In this document: positions 15,302 to 25,700 of the stretch, in pieces
Position numbering within the stretch: position 1 is the first letter of the stretch
Layout: each line of letters begins with the position of its first letter
Source of the DNA: Granulicella rosea
Lineage (GTDB): Bacteria; Acidobacteriota; Terriglobia; Terriglobales; Acidobacteriaceae
Assembly: GCF_900188085.1 (NCBI RefSeq)
Contig: NZ_FZOU01000016.1
Location: 1-36,276 of the forward strand
DNA length: 36,276 nucleotides
Direction of reading: 5' to 3'
Position numbers and translations under genes: made by a program
The notes under the pieces: model-generated
What the model was told of the DNA's origin: nothing
What the model saw: the letters and a program-made list of their open reading frames with translations, nothing else
The model's database searches: none

Positions 15302-18300
15302 ATGGAACAGACAGGGGGACCGGACGAGAAAGCGAAAGCTCGACTTACGTTACCGGAGGCGCCTCGCTCGGAGCAGGGACCGGTGAAGGCCTGGGAAGAG
15401 CCGGTGACGATGATGACGTACGAGCCAGCCCCGGCGGAGGTCTACCCGCTGTTTCTCGAACAGCGCGTCTACCAGGGAAGCAGCGGACGCATCTACCCTC
15501 TGCCCGTCATCGACCGCATCGAGACGGAGGCGCGGCCGCGAGCCTGGAAGGCGGTCCATCTCGAGAACGAATTCATACGGTTGATGGTGCTGCCTGAGAT
15601 CGGCGGACGCATCCACGTGGGGTTGGACAAGAGGAACGGCTACGACTTCTTCTATCGGCAGAACGTGATCAAGCCCGCGCTGGTCGGGCTCGCGGGGCCT
15701 TGGATCTCCGGAGGCGTGGAGTTCAACTGGCCGCAGCACCATCGGCCGGCTACGTTCATGCCGGTAGAGGTCGCGATCGAACGCGACGAGGACGGCTCCG
15801 TCACGGTATGGTGCTCCGACCACGATCCGATGACGCGGATGAAGGGCATGCATGGGATTTGCTTGCGCCCCGGCCGTGCGTACGTCGAAGTGTGTGTGCG
15901 CCTTTATAACCGCACCGAAGATACGCAGAGCTTTTTGTGGTGGGCGAACGTCGCGACGCGCGTCCACGAGCGATACCAGTCGTTCTTCCCGCAGGATGTG
16001 CGCTTTGCCGCGGACCACGCAAAGCGTGCGATCACTGAGTATCCACTCAGTCAAGGAACCTACTACGGAATCGACTATGAACGGCGCGCGCACGAAGGCG
16101 TTCCCGAAGAGGAGTCGCCGAGCTGCTTCGTTCCCGATGGCTCCTATGCGCCGAACGATCTCGGCTGGTATGCGAACATTCCCGTGCCGACGAGCTATAT
16201 GATCGTCGGCTCCAGCGGAGACTTCTTTGGCGGCTACGATCATGCGCGTCGCGCCGGCACGGTGGCCTATGCGAATCACCATATCTCGCCCGGTAAGAAG
16301 CAATGGACATGGGGCAATCACGAGTTTGGCTATGCGTGGGACCGCAGCCTGACGGACGCCGACGGCCCGTACATCGAGCTGATGTCCGGGGTCTACACGG
16401 ACAATCAGCCGGACTTCTCTTTCCTGGCGCCGGGAGAGACGAAGACCTTCAGCCAGTACTGGTATCCGATCGGAGAGATCGGTGTGCCGAACCTCGCCAA
16501 CCTCGACGCCGCATTGCGCGTGGAACGTAGCGAGTCGAGCGTGCGCGTGCATCTGCAGGTGACCAGCGCGCGGGACCATGGCACGTTGATCGTTCGCGCC
16601 GATGGGAAGGAGTTGGGGCGCTGGATCGGCGCGCTGCATCCGGAGGAGCCACTCACGCAGGTGTTCGAAACGGCCGGCGCCGTGGGTGCGCTGGAGGTCT
16701 TGCTGGAGGCAGGTTCTGTGGAGTTGATCCGTTATGCGCCGGATGAGCTTGTCCCGGTCGAGATGCCTGAGGTCGCAACGGAACCGGAGTTGCCCGAGGA
16801 CATCGAGAGCCTGGACGAGCTGTATCTGAACGGGCTGCATCTTGAACAGTACCGGCATCCGACGCGATCGCCGGAGGCCTACTGGCTTGAGGCGCTTTGC
16901 CGCGACGCAGGGGATAGCCGATGCAATCACGCGCTGGGCCGATGGCACATGCGACGCGGCGAGTTCAAACAGGCCGAGAGATATCTGCGGCTTGCGCTGG
17001 CGAGACTGACGGCGCGCAATCCAAACTCCTACGATGGCGAGCCTTCTTATAACCTCGGGATGACACTCCTCTATCAGGACAAGCTCGCAGACGCATATGG
17101 CGCTTTCTATAAGTGCACATGGAACGCCGCTTGGCGCGGGCCGGGCTTTCTGCGGCTTGCCGAGATTGACTGCAGGCGCGGAGATTGGAGAACGGCGCTC
17201 GACCATCTGGACCAATCGCTGCGGGTGGACGCCGACAATCTGAAGGCGCGCAACCTGAAGGCCATGGTGTTGCGCCGGCTTGGTCGCTCGGCCGCCGCCG
17301 AGGCGCTGATCGCGGAGACGCGGCGCCTCGATGCGCTGGATAGCTTCAGCCGTTACCTTGAAGGGAAAGAGGTTCCGGCGGATGGTCAGATGCGCCTCGA
17401 TCTCGGGTTGGATCTGATGGGAGCAGGCTTTCTGGAAGACGCCATCGCGATCCTCTCAGCGCCTTCCAGCTCCGCTCGCGACGGCGCCACGACGATGCTA
17501 CTTTACGCGGAGGCTTCGGCAAGGGAGTTAGCCGGGCAAGAGCACGAAAGCAGGGCGGCGTATCGCAAGGCCGCCGACGCATCGACGGACTATGTCTTTC
17601 CAAGCAGGCTGACGGAGATGCTGCTGCTGCAGAAGGCTATCGCGGTATCTCCGGCCGATCCGTATGCGCCCTACTATCTTGCGAACCTGCTTTACGATCG
17701 TCGCCGTTATGAGCAAGCCATTGCTTTGTGGGAGCGCACCACGGAGCTGGCCCCGAAGTTTCCCATTGCCTGGCGCAACCTGGGCTTTGCTTACTTCAAC
17801 GTCCTGCAGGATGCGGATCGCGCGCGCCAGGCGTTTGAACGCGCACGCGAGCTTGCGCCGCAGGACGCGCGTCTGTTGTATGAGTACGACCAGTTGCTGA
17901 AGCGAACGGGCGCGATGCCAGAGGCAAGGCGAAGCATGCTGGAAGAGCATCGCGCGGCGGTCGATCGACGCGACGATCTGTCGGTCGAACTTGCTTCGCT
18001 TTACAACGGTCTCGGTCAGCCGCAACGGGCGCTTGCGATATTGCTGGCGCGGCATTTTCAGCCATGGGAGGGCGGTGAGGGGCTTGTACTGTCGGAGTAC
18101 GTTCGTGCCCATGTGCTGCTGGCGCAAATGGCTTTGAAGGAGAACGATTTCGTTGCAAGCCTGGAGCATCTTCACGCAGCATCCAATCCGCCGCGGCAAC
18201 TGAGCGAGGCCAAACATCTGCTGATGAACCTGAGCCAGATCGACTACTGGCTGGGCGAAACCTATGCGCGGAGGGGGGATGCGGCGCAGGCGAACGCGAG

Positions 18301-18706
18301 CTGGTCCAGGGCGGCCCGACAGCGGGGCGACTTCCAGCAGATGCAGGTACAGACTGTCTCGGAGATGACGTACTGGAGCGCGCTTGCGCTGCGCAGCCTG
18401 GGCAGGGAAGACGAGGCCAGCGAGCTGTTTCTCCTGATGCGGGAGCAAGCCGGCTATCTGCGCACTACGCCCGCGAAGATCGATTACTTCGCAACATCGT
18501 TGCCGGCCATGCTGCTGTTCGACGAAGACCTCGATCAAAGGCGGCTTGTCGAGGCGCTCTTTCTCGAAGCCCAGGCGAGGCTTGGGAGTGGCGATCTCGA
18601 AGCCGCAAACAGGCTGCTGCACGAGGTTCAGCGACTCAACCGGAACCATGCAGGGGCGAGCGATCTGCTGCATGCTGAAGGAGCCAACGTATGCACGGGC
18701 CGGTAG
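15302..18706 (+). CDS. DUF5107 domain protein with C-terminal TPR repeats
   Basis: This 1134-residue protein has no signal peptide. Residues about 35-430 match the DUF5107 family, a galactose-mutarotase-like beta-sandwich rich in aromatic and His residues (VLPEIGGRIHVGLDKRNGYD, GVEFNWPQHH, WWANVA). From about residue 535 it becomes a helical array of TPR units (for example RCNHALGRWHMRRGEFKQAE, APYYLANLLYDRRRYEQAI, WRNLGFAYFNVLQDADRARQ). The fold suggests sugar binding or a carbohydrate-active enzyme, with TPRs for partner binding; catalysis is not established here. It overlaps the sugar-transporter gene by 16 bases and is probably co-transcribed with it. The start at 15302 follows a modest AAGGGA at about 10 bases. 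A second operator-like site lies inside its 5' end at 15345-15356. Confidence 0.85.
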   Translation: MEQTGGPDEKAKARLTLPEAPRSEQGPVKAWEEPVTMMTYEPAPAEVYPLFLEQRVYQGSSGRIYPLPVIDRIETEARPRAWKAVHLENEFIRLMVLPEIGGRIHVGLDKRNGYDFFYRQNVIKPALVGLAGPWISGGVEFNWPQHHRPATFMPVEVAIERDEDGSVTVWCSDHDPMTRMKGMHGICLRPGRAYVEVCVRLYNRTEDTQSFLWWANVATRVHERYQSFFPQDVRFAADHAKRAITEYPLSQGTYYGIDYERRAHEGVPEEESPSCFVPDGSYAPNDLGWYANIPVPTSYMIVGSSGDFFGGYDHARRAGTVAYANHHISPGKKQWTWGNHEFGYAWDRSLTDADGPYIELMSGVYTDNQPDFSFLAPGETKTFSQYWYPIGEIGVPNLANLDAALRVERSESSVRVHLQVTSARDHGTLIVRADGKELGRWIGALHPEEPLTQVFETAGAVGALEVLLEAGSVELIRYAPDELVPVEMPEVATEPELPEDIESLDELYLNGLHLEQYRHPTRSPEAYWLEALCRDAGDSRCNHALGRWHMRRGEFKQAERYLRLALARLTARNPNSYDGEPSYNLGMTLLYQDKLADAYGAFYKCTWNAAWRGPGFLRLAEIDCRRGDWRTALDHLDQSLRVDADNLKARNLKAMVLRRLGRSAAAEALIAETRRLDALDSFSRYLEGKEVPADGQMRLDLGLDLMGAGFLEDAIAILSAPSSSARDGATTMLLYAEASARELAGQEHESRAAYRKAADASTDYVFPSRLTEMLLLQKAIAVSPADPYAPYYLANLLYDRRRYEQAIALWERTTELAPKFPIAWRNLGFAYFNVLQDADRARQAFERARELAPQDARLLYEYDQLLKRTGAMPEARRSMLEEHRAAVDRRDDLSVELASLYNGLGQPQRALAILLARHFQPWEGGEGLVLSEYVRAHVLLAQMALKENDFVASLEHLHAASNPPRQLSEAKHLLMNLSQIDYWLGETYARRGDAAQANASWSRAARQRGDFQQMQVQTVSEMTYWSALALRSLGREDEASELFLLMREQAGYLRTTPAKIDYFATSLPAMLLFDEDLDQRRLVEALFLEAQARLGSGDLEAANRLLHEVQRLNRNHAGASDLLHAEGANVCTGR
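15345..15356 (-). promoter_or_regulatory. Candidate LacI operator, copy 2 (inverted, inside the DUF5107 gene)
   Basis: TTACGTTACCGG shares 11 bases with the reverse complement of the site at 15228-15238. The centres are about 118 bp apart, near 11 helical turns. This lies within codons 15-18 of the DUF5107 gene. Repressors of the LacI family can loop DNA between two such sites. The function is inferred; coding constraint alone would not predict the match. Confidence 0.4.
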
Positions 18707-20121
18707 CCACGGAGTCATCCGCCGCAACGAATCCATTCGAACCGACCGCCTACCTCTGGGGCATCTCGCTGGCGGCCGCGCTGGGAGGTCTGCTCTTCGG
18801 ATATGACTGGGTCGTCATCGGCGGCGCACGGCAGTTCTATGAGGCGTATTTTCACCTTGGCTCCGCGGCGCTTGTCGGTTGGGCAAACAGTTGCGCGCTG
18901 GTGGGCTGTCTGCTTGGCTCTCTGATTGCGGGACGCACCGCCGATAGATTCGGGAGAAGGCGCGTCCTGCTGGCCGCGGCACTCCTGTTCGCGATCTCGT
19001 CCGTGCTGACGGGCTGGTCGTATTCCTTTGCGGCGTTCATTGCGTGGCGCATCCTTGGCGGCGTCGCGATCGGATTGAGTTCCAATGTGTCTCCGCTTTA
19101 TATCGCGGAGATCAGTCCGGCTGCCATTCGTGGGCGGCTCGTGAGTCTCAACCAGTTCGCCATCGTGGTTGGCATTCTGCTGGCGCAGATCGTGAACTGG
19201 ATGATTGCAAGGCCTGTTCCCGCTGACCTTTCACCGGCGATGGCGCTTCAATCCTGGAATGTGCTCTATGGCTGGCGATGGATGTTCACGGTGCTGGTGG
19301 CGCCGGCGGCTGCGTTCGCGGCGCTTTCGATTGTTATTCCAGAGAGTCCTCGCTGGCTTTTGGCGCGGCGGCGCGAAGCCGAGGCTGCCAGCGTGTTGAC
19401 GCGTATCGGCGGCGCTCGCTACGCTGCGAGCGAGGTCCAGAGCATCGAAGATGCGTTGCGATCCGAAGCCGCGCAAGGCGACTCTTCCTGGCGGGCGCTG
19501 CTGCGGCCCGGCGTGCGCAAGATGCTGCTGCTCGGAATGATGCTCGCCGTTCTTCAGCAATGGACCGGCATCAACATCCTGTTCAACTATGCGTCCGAGA
19601 TCTATCGCAGCGCGGGCTATGGCGCGAACGACATCCTCTTGAACATCGTGATCACCGGCGGCATCAACCTGGTATTCACGATGCTTGCCATCGTACTGGT
19701 CGATAAGATCGGCCGCCGCAGACTGATGATCGCCGGTTGCATCGGGATCGCCCTCTCGCATATCCTCTGCGCGTTTGCCTATCGCGCAGGTTGGCGCGGA
19801 GCCGCGGTGCTGGTCCTCACGCTGAGCGCCATCGCCTGCTATGCCTTGACGCTCGCTCCGATTACGTGGGTGTTGATCTCGGAGATCTTTCCGAACCGCG
19901 TGCGTTCGCAGGGCGTATCCCTGGCGGTCAGCATGCTCTGGATTGCATCGTTCGCCCTGACGTACACGTTTCCGATTCTGTATGCGGGCATCGGCGCCGC
20001 AGGCGTGTTTCTCGGTTATGGAGCGATCTGCCTGCTGGGCTGCGTGATGGTGTCCGTGTTCGTTCCAGAGACGAAGGGCAAGAGCCTGGAAGAGATTCAG
20101 TTCGGCGTGCGTACGCTGTAA
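18691..20121 (+). CDS. Sugar-porter family MFS permease
   Basis: This 476-residue inner-membrane symporter has about 12 predicted transmembrane helices. Sugar-porter signatures are present: GGLLFGYDWVVIGG in TM1, RTADRFGRRRV between TM2 and TM3, and PESPRWLLARRRE before the central loop. QQWTGINILFNYASEIYRSA in TM7, VDKIGRRR and the C-terminal PETKGKSLEEIQ complete the set. The family carries monosaccharides such as xylose, arabinose, galactose or glucose, usually with H+. The substrate cannot be fixed from sequence. It overlaps the DUF5107 gene by 16 bases, indicating a shared message, and its stop is 13 bases from the convergent LacI stop. It would complete uptake of sugars brought into the periplasm by a TonB receptor. 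Confidence 0.92.
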   Translation: MHGPVATESSAATNPFEPTAYLWGISLAAALGGLLFGYDWVVIGGARQFYEAYFHLGSAALVGWANSCALVGCLLGSLIAGRTADRFGRRRVLLAAALLFAISSVLTGWSYSFAAFIAWRILGGVAIGLSSNVSPLYIAEISPAAIRGRLVSLNQFAIVVGILLAQIVNWMIARPVPADLSPAMALQSWNVLYGWRWMFTVLVAPAAAFAALSIVIPESPRWLLARRREAEAASVLTRIGGARYAASEVQSIEDALRSEAAQGDSSWRALLRPGVRKMLLLGMMLAVLQQWTGINILFNYASEIYRSAGYGANDILLNIVITGGINLVFTMLAIVLVDKIGRRRLMIAGCIGIALSHILCAFAYRAGWRGAAVLVLTLSAIACYALTLAPITWVLISEIFPNRVRSQGVSLAVSMLWIASFALTYTFPILYAGIGAAGVFLGYGAICLLGCVMVSVFVPETKGKSLEEIQFGVRTL

Positions 20122-20134
20122 ACATGACGCCCGC

Positions 20135-21220
20135 TCAGCCAGAGGCGCCCGCGTCCAGCGAGATATTTCCCGAGAAAAGCGACAGGTTGCTGCGCAGTAC
20201 GATATGCGGCGCCAGCCGGTTGATCTCCTGCGGCGTCGTGCCCGCAGTAAGAAAACGCGCAAGCAGATCGAGAGCCATCCTCCCTTGCGTCAGCGGACGC
20301 TGATGCAACGCCGCGAAGACGAATCCACGCTCGATCATGGGCAGAAGCCCCGAGGAGAGGTCCGTGCAGACGATCTGCACCTTTCCAAGCAGGTTCAGCT
20401 CGCGAGCAGCCTTGAGTACGGGCAGACCGTTCGCGGTGCTGACATAAATGCCGCCGATCTTTGGTTGACGGCGAAAGAGGTCGAGCGCGGCTTTATAGGC
20501 CTGGGCTGGGCGATCGTGCGACTCGACCGCGGGCAGAAGCGAAAGATGCGGCGCCAGCGTTGCGAGGGTCGCGGCAAATCCGCGCAGCTTGTCCGCATGG
20601 TCCTGAATCGCGAGGTCGCCGGTGAACGCCGCAACGGTCGATGGCGCCGCGAGCTTGTGTCCGAGCAGCTCTGCCGCGATGCCTCCGCTCACCATAGCGT
20701 CGACGGCGATCGATGCCAGGCGGGGCAGACGGGGGAAATCGGAGGCCACGAAGACGACAGGGATCTTCCGCTGGTGCGCGCGTTGCAGCATCGGAAGAAG
20801 ACCGGGGCTGCCGGGCGCAAGGATGACGCCATCGAACTGCTCCCAGTTCGCAGCCGTCAATGCCTCCATCTCGCCCTCGCCGATGCGGGGATACGTGTGG
20901 AAGACGACCTCGACTGCGCCTGGGGTGAAGCTCTCGGCTGCCTGTCTGACGCCGTCTCGCAGAGGATCGAAGAAGAGCGCGATCTGCCGGGGCAGGAAGA
21001 CGCCGATGCGCGAACGCCGGTTTAGCCGGAGCGAACGTGCAGCCGTATTCGGGCTGTAGTTCAACTTCGCGGCCATCTCCCGGACGCGGTCACGCGTGCT
21101 TGCACTGACTCCGCTTCGCGCGTGCAGTGCGCGGTCGACGGTTCCGATGGAGACGCCCAGCGCCGCGGCGATCTCGCGAATCCCGGCCGGTTTCGATGTG
21201 TGCTGGCTCACCACCGCCAT
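20135..21220 (-). CDS. LacI-family transcriptional regulator
   Basis: This 361-residue regulator has an N-terminal HTH (about residues 12-34, IREIAAALGVSIGTVDRALH), the hinge helix region (NYSPNTAARSLRLNR, where LacI, PurR and relatives insert into the minor groove), and a periplasmic-binding-like sensor domain (RIGVFLPRQ, FDGVILAPGSPG, VVFVASDFP, AFTGDLAIQDHA). The start at 21220 gives the standard N-terminus; a longer frame from 21340 would overlap the NodT gene. It is convergent with the MFS permease gene and probably controls the sugar cluster through sites near 15228 and 15345. It follows the efflux operon on the same strand after a 71-bp gap, so read-through from that operon is possible. 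Confidence 0.9.
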   Translation of the reverse strand: MAVVSQHTSKPAGIREIAAALGVSIGTVDRALHARSGVSASTRDRVREMAAKLNYSPNTAARSLRLNRRSRIGVFLPRQIALFFDPLRDGVRQAAESFTPGAVEVVFHTYPRIGEGEMEALTAANWEQFDGVILAPGSPGLLPMLQRAHQRKIPVVFVASDFPRLPRLASIAVDAMVSGGIAAELLGHKLAAPSTVAAFTGDLAIQDHADKLRGFAATLATLAPHLSLLPAVESHDRPAQAYKAALDLFRRQPKIGGIYVSTANGLPVLKAARELNLLGKVQIVCTDLSSGLLPMIERGFVFAALHQRPLTQGRMALDLLARFLTAGTTPQEINRLAPHIVLRSNLSLFSGNISLDAGASG

Positions 21221-21278
21221 TCTATCGCGCCGTCGGCACACGATTTTCGGAAGGGGTATACAAGGCGAAAGAGGGCTG

Positions 21279-21290
21279 TCCGCCGGCGGA
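21279..21290. promoter_or_regulatory. 12-base palindrome between the NodT and LacI genes
   Basis: TCCGCCGGCGGA is a perfect palindrome just after the NodT stop codon on the minus strand. No T-run follows on that strand, so it is a poor terminator candidate. An operator or a weak pause hairpin is possible. Chance is also plausible in such GC-rich DNA. Confidence 0.3.
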
Positions 21291-21291
21291 A

Positions 21292-22797
21292 TTACCTTCC
21301 GGCAACGCTCTTCTCGGTGGGAAGCTGCGAGGTATCCCAACCGCCGCCCACGGCCTGGATGAGCTGAACCGTGCTCGTCATCTGCTGAACGTACAGCGAG
21401 ATGGCGGTCTGCTGATTGCTCAGCAGACTGGTCTCCGCGGTGAATACGTTGAGGTAGGTGTCGACGCCGGTCTTGTAGCGGATGTTCGAGAGGTCGTAAT
21501 AGCGCTGCGCCGCCGCGATCGCCTCCTGCTGTTCGCGCCGCTGCTGTCCGAGAAGCCGTTCCGCGGCGAGATAGTCTTCGGTCTGCTGAAAGGCTGTCAG
21601 CACGGCCTCGCGATAGGCAGCCGCGTTGGCTTCATACTGAGCCTTGTATTGATCGAGAAGTCCACGACGGAGACCTCCGTCAAAGAGCGTTTCGGACGCA
21701 GAGGGTCCCACCGAGAAGAAGCGGCTCGGCCAGGTGAAGAGATTGGTCAGCTTCGAACTCTCCAGGCCAATGGAGCCGCCGATGCTGAAGCTGGGGTAGT
21801 AGGCAGCGGTCTCGACGCCGATCAGGGCGTTGGCCTGCGCCATGCTCCGCTCCGCCGCGGCGATGTCCGGCCGGCGTTGCAGGATCTGCGAGGGGACGCC
21901 GATGGGGATCGCCGGGACCGCTGTCGTGAGCGGATGCACCGGCATGGAAAATGACGAAGCGGCCTGGCCGGTCAAGAGCGCGATGGCGTGCTCGTACTGC
22001 GCGCGGCTGATGCGGAGATTGGTCTCGGCGGCGATGGCCGTCTTGAGACTGAGCTCCGCCTGGGCGACGGCCTGCTCCGTATCGACGCCGGTGCGGCTGC
22101 GCACCTGGGTCAGCCGGAGGTTCTCGCGATAGGCGACGACGGTCTTCTCGTACAGGCCGATCAAGGCGTCCTGACCGCGCAGCTCGAAGTAGTATTCGGC
22201 GAGATTGGCCTGCTGGCTTAGCCGCACGTTGGCCAGATCGGCCGCACTTACCTGCGCGGCATTGGCGTACTCGCGGACCGTGTTGCGGATGCGTCCCCAG
22301 ACATCGGGCTCCCATGAGACATCGAAGGGCAGGCTGAAGTCGTTGCTGTTCAGATTGCTGCCCGCGACCTGCGCGCCCTCCGTGCCGGAGGTGCGGCCTC
22401 GCGTGTAAGACGGTCCAACGCTGACCGTCGGAAAATAAGAGGCGCGCGCCTGTTTTACCTGGGCTCGTGCCGCCATGAAGTTCTGGAAGGACTGGGCGAT
22501 GTTCTGGTTCGAGGTGTTGAGTTTTTCTTCGAGCGCATTGAGTTCGGGCTCCTGATAAAGCTCCCACCAGTTGCCGCGCAGGGTCGCGTCCTGTGGGTTC
22601 GCGGGAACCCACGTCGTACCGTCAGAGGACTGCTGCGGCGCCGCCTCCTTGAACGTAGGCGGCGCCGGAGTGACGGGCGCCGTGTAGCGCGGACCGACGT
22701 TGCATCCCTGAAGAAGCGCCATGCAGGCGGTGAGCGTCACGGCGCCGAGGGCGGCGCGGCTGCGAGCGTGTTCGGTCTGTGTCTTGAAGAGGCTCAT
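21292..22797 (-). CDS. NodT-family outer-membrane efflux lipoprotein
   Basis: This 501-residue TolC-like channel is the outer-membrane exit of the pump. Its signal peptide ends in a lipobox (LLQGC, Cys about residue 31), so it is lipid-anchored. The sequence NVGPRYTAPVTPAPPTF and WWELYQEPELNALEEK are characteristic of the NodT/OprM group. Two OEP coiled-coil repeats follow, with FSLPFDVSWEPDVWGRIRNT and VQLIQAVGGGWD as typical landmarks near the middle and the end. The start at 22797 is chosen for the lipoprotein signal and an AGGA site; a frame from 22857 would overlap the permease. The gap to the RND permease stop is one base, so they are co-translated in one operon. Confidence 0.93.
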   Translation of the reverse strand: MSLFKTQTEHARSRAALGAVTLTACMALLQGCNVGPRYTAPVTPAPPTFKEAAPQQSSDGTTWVPANPQDATLRGNWWELYQEPELNALEEKLNTSNQNIAQSFQNFMAARAQVKQARASYFPTVSVGPSYTRGRTSGTEGAQVAGSNLNSNDFSLPFDVSWEPDVWGRIRNTVREYANAAQVSAADLANVRLSQQANLAEYYFELRGQDALIGLYEKTVVAYRENLRLTQVRSRTGVDTEQAVAQAELSLKTAIAAETNLRISRAQYEHAIALLTGQAASSFSMPVHPLTTAVPAIPIGVPSQILQRRPDIAAAERSMAQANALIGVETAAYYPSFSIGGSIGLESSKLTNLFTWPSRFFSVGPSASETLFDGGLRRGLLDQYKAQYEANAAAYREAVLTAFQQTEDYLAAERLLGQQRREQQEAIAAAQRYYDLSNIRYKTGVDTYLNVFTAETSLLSNQQTAISLYVQQMTSTVQLIQAVGGGWDTSQLPTEKSVAGR

Positions 22798-22798
22798 G

Positions 22799-25700
22799 CT
22801 ATTTCCTAACTGGCAGGATGTCTGGCTGCAGGGGGTTCGGCATATCGGAGACGCCACGCTGACGCTTGATCCACTGGCTGAAGCGATCGAAGTAGAGGTA
22901 GATCACGGGCGTGGTGTAGAGAGTCAGAATCTGGCTGAAGACAAGCCCGCCGCAGATGGCGATGCCCAGCGGCCGGCGCAGCTCGGAGCCCGTGCCCGTT
23001 CCGAGAGCGAGCGGCAACGCGCCGAAGAAGGCCGCGACCGTCGTCATCAGGATGGGCCGGAAGCGAAGCATGGCGGCCTCGAAGATCGACTCTTCGGTGG
23101 TCATGCCGTGGTCGCGCTCGGCGAGCAGGGCGAAGTCGATCATGAGAATGGCGTTCTTCTTCACGATTCCGATCAGCAGGAAGATGCCGATCACCGAGAT
23201 CACGTCGAACTCGCTATGGAAGATCAGCAGGGAAAAGATCGCGCCGACCCCCGCGGACGGCAGCGTCGTGAGGATCGTAATGGGATGGACGAAGCTCTCG
23301 TACAGCACGCCGAGAACGATGTAGATCGAAAGCAACGCGGCCAGGATCAGCATCGGTTCGGTTGAAAGCGAGGCGAGGAAGGCCTGGGCGGTGCCCGCGA
23401 ACTGGCCGCGCACCGAGGCTGGCGTACCGATGCGCTGCTGCATCCGGTTGATGGCCTCGGTCGCTTGACCGAGCGACGTGCCCGGAGCCAGGTTGAACGA
23501 GATCGTGACGGATGGGAAGAAGGACGAGTGGTTGACAGCGAGCGGCGAGGTCGCGGCGTGAGCCGTCGTGAAGGCCTGCAACGGCACGGCCGACGCGCCC
23601 GATGCATGGACATCGGTCGAACGCAGTGTGGTTGGGTCGCGATAGTACTGCGGCGCGGCCTCCATGACGACGTAATACTGATTGAGCGAGGTATAGATCG
23701 TCGAGACCTGGGCTTCGCCAAACTGGTAATACAGCGTCTGGTCGATCAGTTGCGGCGTGATGCCGAAGCGCGACGCGGTTGGCCGATCGTAGTTCAGCAG
23801 CATCTGCAGGCCGCCGTTCTGTTGATCGGTGGTGACATCCTTCAACTGCGGCATCTTCAACATCTCTTTATAGAGCGCCGGCCCCCAGGTTCCAAGGTCG
23901 TCGACGGTGTCGCCCGAGAGCTGGTACTGATACTGCGCGTTGCTCTGGCGGCCGCCGACGCCAAGATCCTGCGCTGCCTGGAGGAACGTCGACGCGCCGG
24001 TAAGCGCGGCCAGCTTCGGTCGCAGACGGTCGACGACCTGCGCGGCGGTGACATCGCGCTGCGAACGCGGCTTGAGCGCGAGGAAGACGAAGGCGCTGTT
24101 GCTGGCGCCGCCACCGCCGCCGGTAAAGCCTGCGATCGTTCGCACCGCAGGGTCCGCGCCGACAACCCGCTGCACGTCGAGCAGAGAGTCGCGCATCGAG
24201 GGGAACGAGGCATCCTGCGAGCCCTGCAGGCCGCCGAAGATCAGCCCGGTATCCTGCGTGGGGAAGAGGCCCTTCGGCACGAAGATGAACAGGACCACGT
24301 TGAGCGCGACCGTGGCGACGAGGCTCAGGACGACGAGGATCGGGTGTCGCAGCGACCAGGTGAGCGTTCGGCGATAGCCACGGAGAAGCGCGGCGAACGT
24401 CCCCTCGCTGATGCGATAGAAGCGGCCATGATGCTCGGGACCGGCAGGCTTCAGCAGGTATACGCACATCATCGGCGTAACGGTCAGCGAGATCGCCATC
24501 GACACCGCGATGGCGATGCAAAGGGTCATCGCGAACTCATGAAAGAGACGGCCGATGAGCCCGCCCATGAAGAGCAGGGGAACGAAGACCGCGATCAACG
24601 AAAGGCTCATGGAGAGGACCGTGAAGGTGACCTCCTGCGCTCCTTTGAGCGATGCCTCCCATGGCGAAACGCCCTCCTCGATGTAGCGTGTGATGTTCTC
24701 CATGACGACGATCGCGTCATCGACCACGAAGCCGGTGGAGACGGTGAGCGCCATCAGCGAAAGGTTGTTGACGCTGTATCCCAGAAGCCACATTCCGGAG
24801 AAGGTGCCGACAAGCGAGGTGGTGACGGCAACCGCGGGAATCAACGTCGCACGCGGGCTGCGCAGGAAGATGAAGACTACGACGACGACCAGGAAGATGG
24901 AGAGGACCATCGTGCTCTCGACGTCCAGCACCGAGGCCCGGATGGTGGTGGTGGTGTCGATGGCGATCTCAAGTTTGTCGGCTACGGGAATGGATGCGCT
25001 GATGCCCGGAAGCGCGGCCCGGATGCTGTCGACGACCTTGATGACATTCGCATTGGGAAGCCGGTAGACAAGGAGCACGACACACTCGCGGCTATTGGCA
25101 TAGCCCGCGGAACGAGTCGTCTGCACGGAGTCGAATACGCGCGCGACATCGTCCAGATGAACGACGGCGCCGGTGCTCTTGTTCGTGCCGATGACGAGCG
25201 GCGCGTACTCCTTCGCCTTGCGGATCTGGTCGTTGGCGTTGATATCGGCGGTGGTGAAGTCGTCGCTGATCTGGCCCTTGGGACGATTCGAATTCTGCTG
25301 CGAGAGGATCCGCGCGATGTCGGTCGCGCCAATGCCATAGCTGTTGAGTTGTTGCGGATTGAGGTCGATCCGGACGGCCGGCAGCGAGCCGCCTACGACC
25401 TGAACCTGGCCAACGCCGTTGAGCTGCGAGAGCTTCTGCTGGACGACCGACGCCGCGGTATCGTACAGCTCGCCCTTGGTATGGATCGGGGAAGTCATGT
25501 AGAGCACGGCGGCAGGGAAGGCGGAGGAGTTGACCTTTCTGTACGTCGGGTTCGAGGGAAGGTTCGAAGGAAGGTAGGTACGCGCCGCGTTGATGGCGGC
25601 CTGGACATCGCGCGCGGCGCCATCGACATCCCGCGTGTAGTCGAACTGCAGCGTGATGCCGGTAGTGCCGAGCGTGCTTGCGGAGGTCATCTGCGTGACT

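Noticed and set aside
15350..17215. 621-residue minus-strand frame within the DUF5107 gene
   Set aside because: It is antisense to a gene with clear domains, and its composition is atypical for a folded protein.
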